63,396 nt of DNA, taken from NCBI RefSeq assembly GCF_001931485.1, contig NZ_MSDV01000016.1, positions 1 to 63,396 of the forward strand, in the 5' to 3' direction. The notes below the pieces were generated by a model. The model was not told the origin of the DNA. It saw only the letters and a list, made by a program, of their open reading frames with translations, and ran no database searches. This stretch comes from Burkholderia sp. SRS-W-2-2016 (GTDB taxonomy: Bacteria > Pseudomonadota > Gammaproteobacteria > Burkholderiales > Burkholderiaceae). The position numbers and the translations under genes were made by a program. Positions 1-9,310 of this stretch are shown here, one piece after another (within the stretch, counting starts at the first letter, position 1; every line of letters begins with the position of its first letter).

Positions 1-196
1 TCTTTACGCAGATCGTTTCGTTCGGCCTTCCGTGTAATTACTCAACCCGCCTTAAACACGGAAATCCTGACACCCCCGTCGGTGCCGCCCCGCACAGGGG
101 CAACGCCAATAGACCGACAACAAAACAAGGAAAGGCCAACACCGCCCGAGCACCACCAGCAGCCGAAAGTGAACGACGAAAAAAAGCCCAGCGCGC

Positions 197-682
197 TCAG
201 CGCAAAACCATCACGACCCGCGTCCCCGCCAACCGGTCATGCAAAAACCGCCGCTGCGAATCAAACCTTCCAACAACGGCCCAAAGCAAAAACCACAAAC
301 AAAAAATCAAAAGCGTCTGCGGCACCCGCAACCCCAACACCGGATGCAACGCCAACGGCGGCAAAAACCACAACCACGCGAGCAGATACCGCCCAATCGC
401 GCGGGCAACGGAAATCCCCGCGCCATCGGCGCCAACCAACCGTAACCGCCAGGTCTTCATCGGCAGCGTCTGCCCGCCGTGGGTCCAGAACCACACGAAA
501 TACACCCCCACCACGAGCCCAATCCAGCCGGCCAGCAGGTTGTGATGCGTGAGACCGTTGCGCTGCTGCGTGAGCGTGCTGAACAGATAGCCGGCGAGAA
601 ACACCACGCCGAACAGAATCACCGCTTCGTAAAGCAACGCGGCGAGCCGCCGCCGCACGGTGGGCACGCTGCCGTCAGGCAT
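197..682 (-). CDS. RDD family membrane protein
   Basis: Small integral membrane protein of about 161 residues. Hydrophobic segments follow the early basic stretch VRRRLAALLYEA, with later segments around LLAGWIGLVVGVYFVWFW, YLLAWLWFLPPLAL and LLIFCLWFLLWAVV. The RDD signature is visible as an R near the start, GQTLPMKTWRLRLV after the second segment, and the closing FLHDRLAGTRVV. The frame is open much further upstream, but the Arg/Pro-rich extension looks non-coding, so the Met at 682 is chosen. It is the last gene of the sigma-DUF3619-DUF3106 operon, 52 bases after DUF3106. The family is often linked to transport or stress, but no substrate is evident. Confidence 0.8.
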   Translation of the reverse strand: MPDGSVPTVRRRLAALLYEAVILFGVVFLAGYLFSTLTQQRNGLTHHNLLAGWIGLVVGVYFVWFWTHGGQTLPMKTWRLRLVGADGAGISVARAIGRYLLAWLWFLPPLALHPVLGLRVPQTLLIFCLWFLLWAVVGRFDSQRRFLHDRLAGTRVVMVLR

Positions 683-734
683 AGAGTTGGACAAAGTCGG
701 GGTAGCGAGCGGTTGCGACACGAGGGAGGTGGGA

Positions 735-1502
735 TCAGGAACCGTTGAAAATGGCCGGCGCCTCGGCCGGCGACACCGGCACCGGCGTAGCCGGCACGAA
801 ACTGCCGGCGGCGGGAATCGCGGGCGGCGACGGCAATGCCGCGGCACCCGGCGCCGACGCAGCCGCCGCGGCGCTGGCCGCCGCTACACCGCTTGCGCCA
901 TGCTCGCGTGCGTTGACGATGCGATCGATGCCCTTGATCTCGTTGCGCCCCAACGGCGGCGCGCTGACGACGCTAGGCCGGCGCTTGCGCTCGCTCGCGG
1001 CGAGCCGCTCCTTCTGTTCGTCGGTCAGTTGTTGGTACGCCTTCCACGCGTTCTGGCGTGCTTCGCGCGGCAACTCCTTCGAAACCTGATAGTTCTCGCG
1101 CGCAACGCGCCGCTGGTCGGGCGTCATGCCGACCCATTCGCTCATCCGCTCATGCAGACGCTTTTGCGCCTCGGGCGACATCTTCGCGTAACGGGACGCG
1201 ATCTTGATCCATTTGCGTTTGCGCTCGTCGCTGAACGAATCCCACTGGGCTTCGAACGGCGCCAGCGCGACGTGCTCGGCCGCGGACAGCCGCGTCCACG
1301 CGAGCGGGCTGTTGCTGCCCGGCAGACCGGGCAATTCGACTGACAGTGCGGGAGCGGCGGCGGGTGCGGCGGGATTGGCGCCGGCCGCATGGCCCGGCGC
1401 GGCGGCGGGGCTCGGGTGAAAGCGCGGGTACGTCGCGGCAAACGACACCAGGGCCGCAATCGTGCATCCGAATACAACGGCCAGGCCGCGCTTGTAGCTC
1501 AC
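735..1502 (-). CDS. DUF3106 family protein, likely membrane-anchored periplasmic
   Basis: About 255 residues. An N-terminal hydrophobic segment (GLAVVFGCTIAALVSFAA) acts as signal or anchor and is followed by an Ala/Pro-rich linker. The DUF3106 core is helical and highly charged, with repeats such as SDERKRKWIKIA, SPEAQKRLHERM, TPDQRRVARENY and TDEQKERLAASE. These resemble the LTxxQ-like repeats of Spy/CpxP-type periplasmic proteins, a likeness inferred by eye. The tail is Ala/Pro-rich. The start chosen is GTG at 1502, which has a GGGAG box about nine bases upstream. The third gene of the operon, it begins 16 bases after DUF3619. Function unknown. Confidence 0.75.
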   Translation of the reverse strand: MSYKRGLAVVFGCTIAALVSFAATYPRFHPSPAAAPGHAAGANPAAPAAAPALSVELPGLPGSNSPLAWTRLSAAEHVALAPFEAQWDSFSDERKRKWIKIASRYAKMSPEAQKRLHERMSEWVGMTPDQRRVARENYQVSKELPREARQNAWKAYQQLTDEQKERLAASERKRRPSVVSAPPLGRNEIKGIDRIVNAREHGASGVAAASAAAAASAPGAAALPSPPAIPAAGSFVPATPVPVSPAEAPAIFNGS

Positions 1503-1518
1503 CCGAACAATCTCCCGC

Positions 1519-1950
1519 TTAGTGGGCGCGTGAAAGATACGCGTTGAAGCCGTGGTCAAGGTAGGCATTGAGCGGCAGGTCGTCGCTAAGCATCGCGGCA
1601 TCGATATCGGCGAGTTCGGCGGTGCGCTGGTGATCTTCCCAGTACGCAATGCCGATCAGGCTCGCCACCAGCGCGGCCAGCGGCCACGCGAGCGCAAAAC
1701 GGCGCAGCGGCGAGCGGCGGCGCGGCTCGGCGTCGCCTTGCGGCGCGCTGCCGAAGCCGCCCGGCAGACCGGCGAACGTCGGCACGAACACCGGCGCGCT
1801 GACTGGTTCGGGCTTCTTGCGCGCGAGCGCGGCACGGCGCGCCGCGGCGAGCCGGTCGACGGCGGCGGGGGGGAGGTTGGCGGTATTTTCATCGAGCGCG
1901 CGGCGCACCTGGCGGGCGAACTCGAGTTCTGTGTTTTCGACGGAGCTCAT
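1519..1950 (-). CDS. DUF3619 family single-span membrane protein
   Basis: 143 residues. The charged N-terminal half contains ELEFARQVRRALDE and NLPPAAVDRLAAARRAAL, followed by one hydrophobic span around residues 85-104 (FALAWPLAALVASLIGIAYW) and a short acidic C-terminal part. This topology fits a small membrane regulator. Its ATG overlaps the TGA of the upstream sigma factor by four bases, so the two are translationally coupled. Position and topology suggest an anti-sigma-like role, but no recognised anti-sigma motif (for example a zinc-binding ZAS motif) is visible, so this remains inference. Confidence 0.75.
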   Translation of the reverse strand: MSSVENTELEFARQVRRALDENTANLPPAAVDRLAAARRAALARKKPEPVSAPVFVPTFAGLPGGFGSAPQGDAEPRRRSPLRRFALAWPLAALVASLIGIAYWEDHQRTAELADIDAAMLSDDLPLNAYLDHGFNAYLSRAH

Positions 1951-2510
1951 AGCGTAATTCCTTTCGCCTTGAGCGCGTGCGCCAGCGTGTGGGTGGCCCG
2001 CGAGCAGTGCGTTTTCACGCTGCCCTCGGAGCAGCCCATTGCGGCGGCAGTCTCGGCGACATCCATATCCTCCCAATAACGCATCAGAAACGCCTCCCGT
2101 TGACGTGCCGGTAATTTCTGGATTTCGTCGTCGATCAACTGCAGCACCTGTTCGCGCTCCAGCTTCCGTTCGTTGCTCTCGGCGCCGGCCGAGCCGGCCT
2201 CGGCCTCGAAGGTCTCCAGCGGGTCGAATTCGTCGTCGTCCGAATTGCCCAGCGACGAGAACAGCGTGACCCACGTGTTGCGTACTTTCGCACGACGGAA
2301 ATAGTCATGCATCGCATTCTGCAGAATACGCTGAAATAGCAGCGGCAATTCCGCGGCCGGCCGGTCGCCGTATTTTTCGGCGAGCTTGATCATCGCGTCC
2401 TGCACGATGTCGAGCGACGCGTCGTCGTCCCGTACGGCGTAGACCGTTTGCTTGAACGCGCGCCTTTCGACGCCCGCCAGAAAATCGGCGAGTTCCTTGT
2501 CTGATGCCAT
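1947..2510 (-). CDS. RNA polymerase sigma factor, ECF type
   Basis: 187 residues, the usual size of an ECF sigma factor. Region 2 runs from about residue 12 to 75 and includes SLDIVQDAMIKLAEKY and LQNAMHDYFRRAK. Region 4 runs from about 130 to 180 (LPARQREAFLMRYWEDM, then the HTH AAAMGCSEGSVKTHCSRA). The linker is acidic and unusually long (SDDDEFDPLETFEAEAG). It directs RNA polymerase to a dedicated set of promoters. It heads a four-gene operon with DUF3619, DUF3106 and an RDD protein, a layout typical of envelope-linked regulation. The regulon cannot be read from the window. Confidence 0.9.
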   Translation of the reverse strand: MASDKELADFLAGVERRAFKQTVYAVRDDDASLDIVQDAMIKLAEKYGDRPAAELPLLFQRILQNAMHDYFRRAKVRNTWVTLFSSLGNSDDDEFDPLETFEAEAGSAGAESNERKLEREQVLQLIDDEIQKLPARQREAFLMRYWEDMDVAETAAAMGCSEGSVKTHCSRATHTLAHALKAKGITL

Positions 2511-2692
2511 CCGTTGGGGGTCGGCGCAGCAAGCGTGCGCGTAATCGGTCGAAAAATGTCGTAAAACTCGCGGATGCTAACAAACTTTTGCGCGGCGAGG
2601 GGCGAAACCTGTACTGGCTTGCGTTTGCCTGACAACCGCGGCCATTGCGCCCGATTGCGTGTTGCGCTGCGCAAGAACGAGGCAATATTTGC

Positions 2693-2721
2693 TTGACCGC
2701 GCGCGCGTCTCCCGCTATTGT
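2693..2721 (+). promoter_or_regulatory. Sigma-70-like promoter for the ilv operon
   Basis: TTGACC (2693-2698) and TATTGT (2716-2721) are separated by 17 bases. Transcription would start near 2728, leaving about 140 bases of leader before ilvI. No leader peptide rich in branched-chain codons was seen in that leader. Confidence 0.65.
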
Positions 2722-2869
2722 CGCTGGTTCGCAACATAAGTGAGTTGTCTCAATTGAGGTGCGGCCCAAGAAGCCCGCCTGTCAACTGGACGCGCCGCTT
2801 GAACCCGAGTCACGAGCCCGGCAGAGAGCACCCGATCAATTTTTTGCCGAAAATTCGAAAGGTCAAACA

Positions 2870-4633
2870 ATGAATATGCCCAGCGCGGAATTCTCCACGT
2901 CGGATACGACCCTCCCACACGAAGCAGACTCTATCGGCGCCACCGTGCTCATGAAGGCACTGGCCGACGAAGACGTCGAGTTCATCTGGGGCTATCCCGG
3001 CGGCTCGGTACTCTACATTTACGACGAGCTTTACAAGCAGGACAAATTCCAGCACGTGCTGGTGCGCCACGAACAGGCCGCCGTGCATGCTGCTGATGCC
3101 TATGCGCGTTCCACCGGCAAGGTCGGCGTGTGTCTCGTCACCTCCGGCCCCGGCGTCACCAATGCGGTGACCGGCATCGCGACCGCGTACATGGATTCGA
3201 TTCCGATGGTCGTGATCAGCGGCCAGGTGCCGACGGCCGCGATCGGTCAGGACGCCTTCCAGGAATGCGATACGGTCGGCATCACGCGTCCTTGCGTGAA
3301 GCACAACTTCCTCGTGAAGGACGTGCGCGATCTCGCCGCCACCGTCAAGAAAGCTTTCTATATTGCCCGTACCGGCCGTCCCGGCCCGGTGCTGATCGAC
3401 ATTCCGAAGGACGTGTCGAAGACGCCTTGCCAGTACGAACCGCTCAAGAGCGTGTCGCTGCGCTCGTACAACCCGGTCACCAAGGGCCACTCCGGTCAGA
3501 TCCGCAAGGCGGTGTCGCTGCTGTTGTCGGCGAAGCGCCCGTACATCTACACCGGCGGCGGCATCATCCTCGCGGATGCGGCGCGTGAGCTGAACCAGTT
3601 CGCCGACCTGCTCGGCTATCCGGTCACCAACACGCTGATGGGTCTGGGCGGCTACCGCGCGAGCGACAAGAAATTCCTCGGCATGCTCGGCATGCACGGT
3701 ACTTACGAAGCCAACATGGCGATGCAGCACTGCGACGTGCTGATCGCGATCGGTGCGCGCTTCGACGACCGTGTGATCGGCGATCCGAACCATTTCGCGT
3801 CGCGCCCGCGCAAGATCATCCATATCGACATCGATCCTTCCTCCATTTCCAAGCGCGTGAAGGTCGACATTCCGATCGTCGGCGACGTGAAGGAAGTGCT
3901 GAAGGAACTGATCGAGCAGTTGCAGACGGCCGAGCATGGCCCGGACACCGCGGCGCTCGCCGACTGGTGGAAGGACATCGAAGGCTGGCGCTCGAAAGAC
4001 TGCCTGAAGTTCGATCGCAAGAGCGACATCATCAAGCCGCAGTACGTGGTGGAAAAGGCGTGGGAGCTGACCGACGGCAACGCGTTCGTCTGCTCCGACG
4101 TCGGCCAGCACCAGATGTGGGCCGCGCAGTTCTACCGCTTTAACAAGCCGCGTCGCTGGATCAACTCCGGCGGCCTCGGCACGATGGGCTTCGGCCTGCC
4201 GGCGGCGATGGGCGCGAAGATGGCGCACCCGGACGACGACGTGCTGTGCATCACCGGCGAAGGCTCGATCCAGATGTGCATTCAGGAGCTGTCGACCTGC
4301 AAGCAGTACGATCTGCCGATCAAGATCCTGTCGCTGAACAACCGCTATCTGGGCATGGTCCGCCAGTGGCAGCAGATCGAATACAGCAAGCGTTATTCGC
4401 ATTCCTATATGGATGCGCTGCCCGACTTCGTTAAGCTGGCCGAAGCGTACGGTCATGTCGGCATGCGTATCGAGCGCACCGCCGACGTCGAGCCGGCGCT
4501 GAAGGAAGCGCTGCGCCTGAAAGATCGCTGCGTGTTTCTCGACTTCCAGACCGATCCGACCGAAAACGTCTGGCCGATGGTCCAGGCCGGCAAGGGCATC
4601 ACCGAGATGCTGCTGGGTTCGGAAGATCTATAA
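2870..4633 (+). CDS. ilvI: Acetolactate synthase large (catalytic) subunit
   Basis: 587 residues. This thiamine-diphosphate enzyme condenses two pyruvates to acetolactate, or pyruvate plus 2-oxobutyrate to acetohydroxybutyrate, the first common step of valine, leucine and isoleucine synthesis. The N-terminal TPP-binding domain carries the catalytic Glu in VRHEQAAVHAADAYAR. The central FAD/domain-III region follows, and the C-terminal domain has the ThDP/Mg motif GEGSIQM running to NNRYLGMVRQWQ. ATG at 2870 was chosen because the open frame upstream lacks family character and sits inside the promoter leader. Genes for the regulatory subunit and the reductoisomerase follow. ilvB would be an equally valid name. 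Confidence 0.96.
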   Translation: MNMPSAEFSTSDTTLPHEADSIGATVLMKALADEDVEFIWGYPGGSVLYIYDELYKQDKFQHVLVRHEQAAVHAADAYARSTGKVGVCLVTSGPGVTNAVTGIATAYMDSIPMVVISGQVPTAAIGQDAFQECDTVGITRPCVKHNFLVKDVRDLAATVKKAFYIARTGRPGPVLIDIPKDVSKTPCQYEPLKSVSLRSYNPVTKGHSGQIRKAVSLLLSAKRPYIYTGGGIILADAARELNQFADLLGYPVTNTLMGLGGYRASDKKFLGMLGMHGTYEANMAMQHCDVLIAIGARFDDRVIGDPNHFASRPRKIIHIDIDPSSISKRVKVDIPIVGDVKEVLKELIEQLQTAEHGPDTAALADWWKDIEGWRSKDCLKFDRKSDIIKPQYVVEKAWELTDGNAFVCSDVGQHQMWAAQFYRFNKPRRWINSGGLGTMGFGLPAAMGAKMAHPDDDVLCITGEGSIQMCIQELSTCKQYDLPIKILSLNNRYLGMVRQWQQIEYSKRYSHSYMDALPDFVKLAEAYGHVGMRIERTADVEPALKEALRLKDRCVFLDFQTDPTENVWPMVQAGKGITEMLLGSEDL

Positions 4634-4640
4634 CGACGGC

Positions 4641-4661
4641 GCGCCGGGGTAACCCCGGCGC
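4641..4661. other. GC-perfect hairpin in the ilvI-ilvH spacer
   Basis: GCGCCGGGGT and its complement form a nine- to ten-base-pair stem around a three-base loop, eight bases after the ilvI stop. There is no U-run, so it is not a classical terminator. It could act as an RNA-stabilising or REP-like element. Confidence 0.45.
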
Positions 4662-4757
4662 CGGCTTCGTCATGCGCGCCTTCACGAAAGGCGGGGGCGG
4701 ACGAAGCGGCGCCGCGCCGCTCGCAGACATCGACACAACATCTGGAAGAAGCGAAAC

Positions 4758-5249
4758 ATGAGACACATCATTTCTGTGCTGCTGGAAAACGAACCGGGCG
4801 CGCTCTCGCGCGTGGTGGGTCTGTTTTCGGCACGCGGCTACAACATTGAAACCTTGACGGTGGCTCCGACCGAAGACCGTTCGCTGTCGCGCATGACCAT
4901 CGTCTCCGTTGGCTCGGACGACGTGATCGAACAGATCACGAAGCATCTGAACCGCCTGATCGAGGTGGTGAAAGTGGTCGACCTTACCGAGGGCGCCCAC
5001 ATCGAACGCGAGCTGATGCTGATCAAGGTGAGGGCGGTCGGCAAGGAACGTGAGGAAATGAAGCGGATGTCGGATATTTTCCGCGGCCGCATCATCGACG
5101 TCACCGAAAAGACCTACACGATCGAACTGACGGGGGCGAGCGACAAGCTCGACGCCTTCATCGAGGGGCTCGACTCCACGGCGATTCTCGAAACGGTCCG
5201 CACGGGCAGCTCGGGCATCGGTCGCGGCGAGCGTATTCTGAAGGTTTAA
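4758..5249 (+). CDS. ilvH: Acetolactate synthase small (regulatory) subunit
   Basis: 163 residues, standard for the family. An N-terminal ACT domain (about residues 2-78) begins with MRHIISVLLENEPGALSRVV, the region that binds valine and gives feedback inhibition. The C-terminal ALS_ss_C domain runs from about 80 to 160 (VRAVGKEREEMKRMSDIFRG onward). It binds the catalytic subunit encoded just upstream, raising its activity and conferring end-product control. The 124-base gap to ilvI contains only the short hairpin, so the genes are probably co-transcribed. Confidence 0.96.
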   Translation: MRHIISVLLENEPGALSRVVGLFSARGYNIETLTVAPTEDRSLSRMTIVSVGSDDVIEQITKHLNRLIEVVKVVDLTEGAHIERELMLIKVRAVGKEREEMKRMSDIFRGRIIDVTEKTYTIELTGASDKLDAFIEGLDSTAILETVRTGSSGIGRGERILKV

Positions 5250-5330
5250 CGTCACGATCGCACAGCCGGGCGGCACGGCATCAGGCAGCCCGGCCGTAGT
5301 ACCACATTCGCAGTACCTGAATTTCTCTGA

Positions 5331-6374
<1,044 letters not shown>

Positions 6375-6430
6375 GCGTATTCACGCCACGAAATCCGGCG
6401 CCCTGCGTTCGCATGGCGGCCGGATGAGTC

Positions 6431-6469
6431 AAAAAGCCGTCCAAGGGTGCTGAACCCTGGGCGGCTTTT
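6431..6469 (+). terminator. Rho-independent terminator after ilvC
   Basis: AAAAGCCGTCCAAGGG pairs imperfectly with CCCTGGGCGGCTTTT around a short loop and ends in a T run. It lies 57 bases after the ilvC stop and 18 bases before the group II intron. Confidence 0.8.
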
Positions 6470-7491
6470 GCTATCCTACGGTTTTACGTGCGACACGCGT
6501 CGCATCGACTGGACGGCGAAAGCCGTCCCATTTGGTGGCACCTTGAGGCCACCCCTGTGTAGCGAAGCGAGACTTGGTGAAGTTGCCTGGAATCGCTGCC
6601 GTAGGCGGACGTCGATACTTGTATCTTCGCCCGCATTTGCATTGACCTGATTACCGTCAGGTTCCGCCGAGTTAGCGGCTTCAATACCGCTAACAAAGCG
6701 GATTGTTGTATGTAACTCCCGAGCCTCTGGGCAACGGATCGCTGCAAGCACGAGCGCAAGCTCGGTGTGTCATTGTTCGAGCACGTCAGCAGCATGGCGT
6801 GTGAATTGAACCTGCTGTACGACCAGCAGTAGCCTACGAAGACATGCGTCACTGGCAACGGTGGGGTGTGAAGCTCTTCTGACAATGTAGCCCCCAGAAG
6901 TAGTGGGTGCGTGAATGCCGCGAGGCATTTACTCAGAGACTCCAAGCAGCAAAGGGGTTGAGGCGCTAGGCTGGCTGATACGGTTAATGCAAGTGAACTG
7001 CTGATAAACCTCGTAAGTAGGACGGTGCCAAAGCTGCTGACAGGCATCAACCAAACAGGTGTGCGGTCGGATAACCCGCTGTAAATTCGGGTTACGTCGT
7101 CATCGGACCGCCGGGGAATAGGCAGAACCTAAGTCAGTCGTGTGACATGCCGGGAACGTGGTAAGCCTGTATGGTTGCCGGTCGCAGTTTGACTGGCAGG
7201 CGAACCGTGAGGGACGCTGTTGATTGTGCAGGTATGGGATGACGGAGAAAGCGAAAGCCGGTCTGTAATGGGTCGGATAGGGGTTGGGACATTACCTCAC
7301 GCGAAAGCGGGCAGACTTCCGTCTGGTCTACCGTCGCAAGATGGCTGACTAACCCTTTAGCTGGAAGATGATTGCTGTCGGGCTTCTGGACCGTCAGCAT
7401 ATGTTTTTAACCCCCTTGCGGGAGCAGATCGCTCCCGCAAGGGGCGATCTGTTCTCCGCTCGGGATTCACTTCTTCGAGTAGGAGAGCAGC

Positions 7492-9192
7492 ATGAGAGTA
7501 TCTGTCCGAAAGGACGGATCTGCGCTTTCCCACGCGCCGGACAACTGGTACGCCGTAGATTGGCGGCGGGTTGAACGGAACGTGAGAGGGATGCAGATTC
7601 GAATTGCGAAGGCGACGCGGGAAGGCAATTGGCGCAGGGGGAGAGCCCTGCAACGGATGTTGACCCGCACGTTGTCCGCAAAGCTGTATGCGGTACGACG
7701 TGTTACGCAGAATCAGGGTGCGCGAACGGCTGGAGTCGATCGCGAACTTTGGGACTCGCCTGAGAGCCGATGGCTTGCTGTCGGCAGGTTGAAGCGGCGT
7801 GGATACAAGCCTCTGCCTTTACGGAGAGTCTTTATCCCCAAGGCCAATGGAAAGGAGCGCCCTCTGGGAATTCCGACCATGCGGGACAGGGCTATGCAAG
7901 CGTTGTATCTGCTGGCCTTGGAGCCGGTGTCGGAATCGACGAGCGACCCGAACTCTTATGGGTTCAGGTTAAACCGCTCGACGGCTGACGCCATGTCACA
8001 GATATTCGTCGCCATGTCCCAAAAGGGCTCAGCCCGTTGGGTGCTGGAGGCGGATATCAAGGGATGCTTCGACCATATTAGCCACAACTGGCTGGAAACC
8101 CATGTCCTTATGGACAAGGAAATCCTCCGGAAATGGCTGAAAGCTGGCCTGATTTACAAGGGGCAGCTTCAGGCGACAGAGGCCGGTACGCCGCAAGGAG
8201 GGATCATTTCTCCGACGCTGGCGAATGTGACGCTGAACGGGCTGGAGCGAGAACTGCTGGCGCACCTTAGTGCGAAGTTTGGGATCGCAAAAGCCAACAA
8301 GCTTAAAGTCAATGTAGTGCGGTACGCGGACGACTTCGTGATCACCGGTGACTCGCAAGAGTTGCTGGAGCAGGAAGTCCGACCTTGGGTGGAAGCATTC
8401 CTTGCCGTTCGAGGTCTGCAACTGTCTGAGGAGAAAACGCGCATCACACACATCGATTCGGGCTTCGATTTCCTGGGGTGGAATTTCCGTAAGTATTCGG
8501 GGACTCTGCTCATCAAGCCGAGCAAGAAAAACGTGCAAACGTTCTATCGCAAGGTGGCGGATACGATCAGCGGTCACAAGACGGTGAAGCAGGAGAATCT
8601 GATTCGACTGCTGAACCCGATGCTACGAGGCTGGGCGCAGTATCACAGTCCCGTGGTCGCCAAAGAGGCATACAGCCGCATGGAGTCTTTGATTTTCCGA
8701 AGACTTTGGCGGTGGTCGACGAGGCGGCACCTGAACAAGAATGCCGACTGGGTGAAAAAGAAATATTTTCACTCGGAGGGCAATCGAAACTGGGTGTTCG
8801 CTGTTCCTGTAGCTCGTGACGACGGTAGTAAGGGGTTGCTTAGCCTGTACCAACTTAGCGGTACGGAAATTAAGCGACACAGAAAGGTCAAAGGAGCATT
8901 CAATCCCTTTGATCCTGAGTGGGAGCAGTACGGCGAACAGTTGCGACAGGCGCGCATGGAACACTCAATGCGTTATCGGAAGCAATGGGTTTCGCTGTAT
9001 ATGTCGCAAGACGGGCTTTGCTCGCATTGTGGCTGTGCCCTGACAAAGGAGACCGGCTGGCATGACCATCATCTAGAGTATCGGATGCATGGTGGTACGG
9101 ACGCTCTCTCGAACAGGGTTCTGCTTCACCCGCACTGCCATCAGCAGGCGCACGCAGGTAAAATTGCGGTAACTAAGCCGGCCCGGTCCTAA
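7492..9192 (+). CDS. ltrA: Group II intron reverse transcriptase/maturase with HNH endonuclease
   Basis: 566 residues. The reverse transcriptase domain spans about residues 60-335, with conserved RPLGIPTMRDRAMQ, GFRLNRST, the AGTPQGGIISP block and the catalytic YADD at 278-281. The maturase/thumb (X) domain is about 345-420. A C-terminal HNH endonuclease has CSHC at 510-513, HDHH at 524-527 and NRVLLHPHCH at 541-550. All key catalytic residues are present, so the protein looks active. It assists splicing and carries out retrohoming by target-primed reverse transcription. The start is supported by AGGAG nine bases upstream. The name ltrA refers to the family, not to a confirmed orthologue. Confidence 0.93.
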   Translation: MRVSVRKDGSALSHAPDNWYAVDWRRVERNVRGMQIRIAKATREGNWRRGRALQRMLTRTLSAKLYAVRRVTQNQGARTAGVDRELWDSPESRWLAVGRLKRRGYKPLPLRRVFIPKANGKERPLGIPTMRDRAMQALYLLALEPVSESTSDPNSYGFRLNRSTADAMSQIFVAMSQKGSARWVLEADIKGCFDHISHNWLETHVLMDKEILRKWLKAGLIYKGQLQATEAGTPQGGIISPTLANVTLNGLERELLAHLSAKFGIAKANKLKVNVVRYADDFVITGDSQELLEQEVRPWVEAFLAVRGLQLSEEKTRITHIDSGFDFLGWNFRKYSGTLLIKPSKKNVQTFYRKVADTISGHKTVKQENLIRLLNPMLRGWAQYHSPVVAKEAYSRMESLIFRRLWRWSTRRHLNKNADWVKKKYFHSEGNRNWVFAVPVARDDGSKGLLSLYQLSGTEIKRHRKVKGAFNPFDPEWEQYGEQLRQARMEHSMRYRKQWVSLYMSQDGLCSHCGCALTKETGWHDHHLEYRMHGGTDALSNRVLLHPHCHQQAHAGKIAVTKPARS

Positions 9193-9215
9193 GACCGGGC
9201 TTTGTTTGTAGATTT

Positions 9216-9249
9216 GAGCCGTATGCGGGGAAACTCGCACGTACGGTTC
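9216..9249 (+). ncRNA. Group II intron domain V (catalytic hairpin)
   Basis: 34 bases starting GAGCCGTATG and ending GTACGGTTC, with the catalytic AGC near the 5' side, a GAAA tetraloop and the expected two-base bulge on the 3' side. This is the standard bacterial/chloroplast-like domain V. It supports a splicing-competent ribozyme. Confidence 0.9.
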
Positions 9250-9310
9250 TTAGGGGGCCCTCTTTCCGCGAGGAAGGGGGGCTACCCTCCAAAAACACAG
9301 AAGCCAATCC

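Larger units (their letters stand above)
6488..9296 (+). mobile_element. Group II intron (chloroplast-like type) with its encoded protein
   Basis: The likely 5' end is GTGCGAC at 6488, matching the GUGYG consensus. About 1 kb of structured RNA sequence (domains I-III, no convincing gene) precedes the intron-encoded protein at 7492-9192. A hairpin at 9181-9200 closes domain IV. A clear 34-base domain V lies at 9216-9249, followed by a domain VI-like hairpin at 9251-9289 with a candidate bulged branch-point A in CTACCC. The exact 3' boundary is uncertain: 9296 gives the usual terminal AY. The intron sits in the same orientation as ilvC and psd, in non-coding sequence between them. Confidence 0.85.

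Noticed and set aside
172..200. Possible terminator just after the RDD gene (T run on the minus strand)
   Set aside because: The stem is short and poorly paired, so I could not support it; positions 1-196 otherwise show no gene.
6868..6873. GTGAAG as the intron EBS1 pairing with TTTTAC just upstream of the intron
   Set aside because: Pairing needs two G-U pairs and six bases can match by chance; without a domain I fold it cannot be supported.
6484..7400. Minus-strand frames within the first kilobase of the group II intron
   Set aside because: They lie in structured intron RNA and resemble no protein family.
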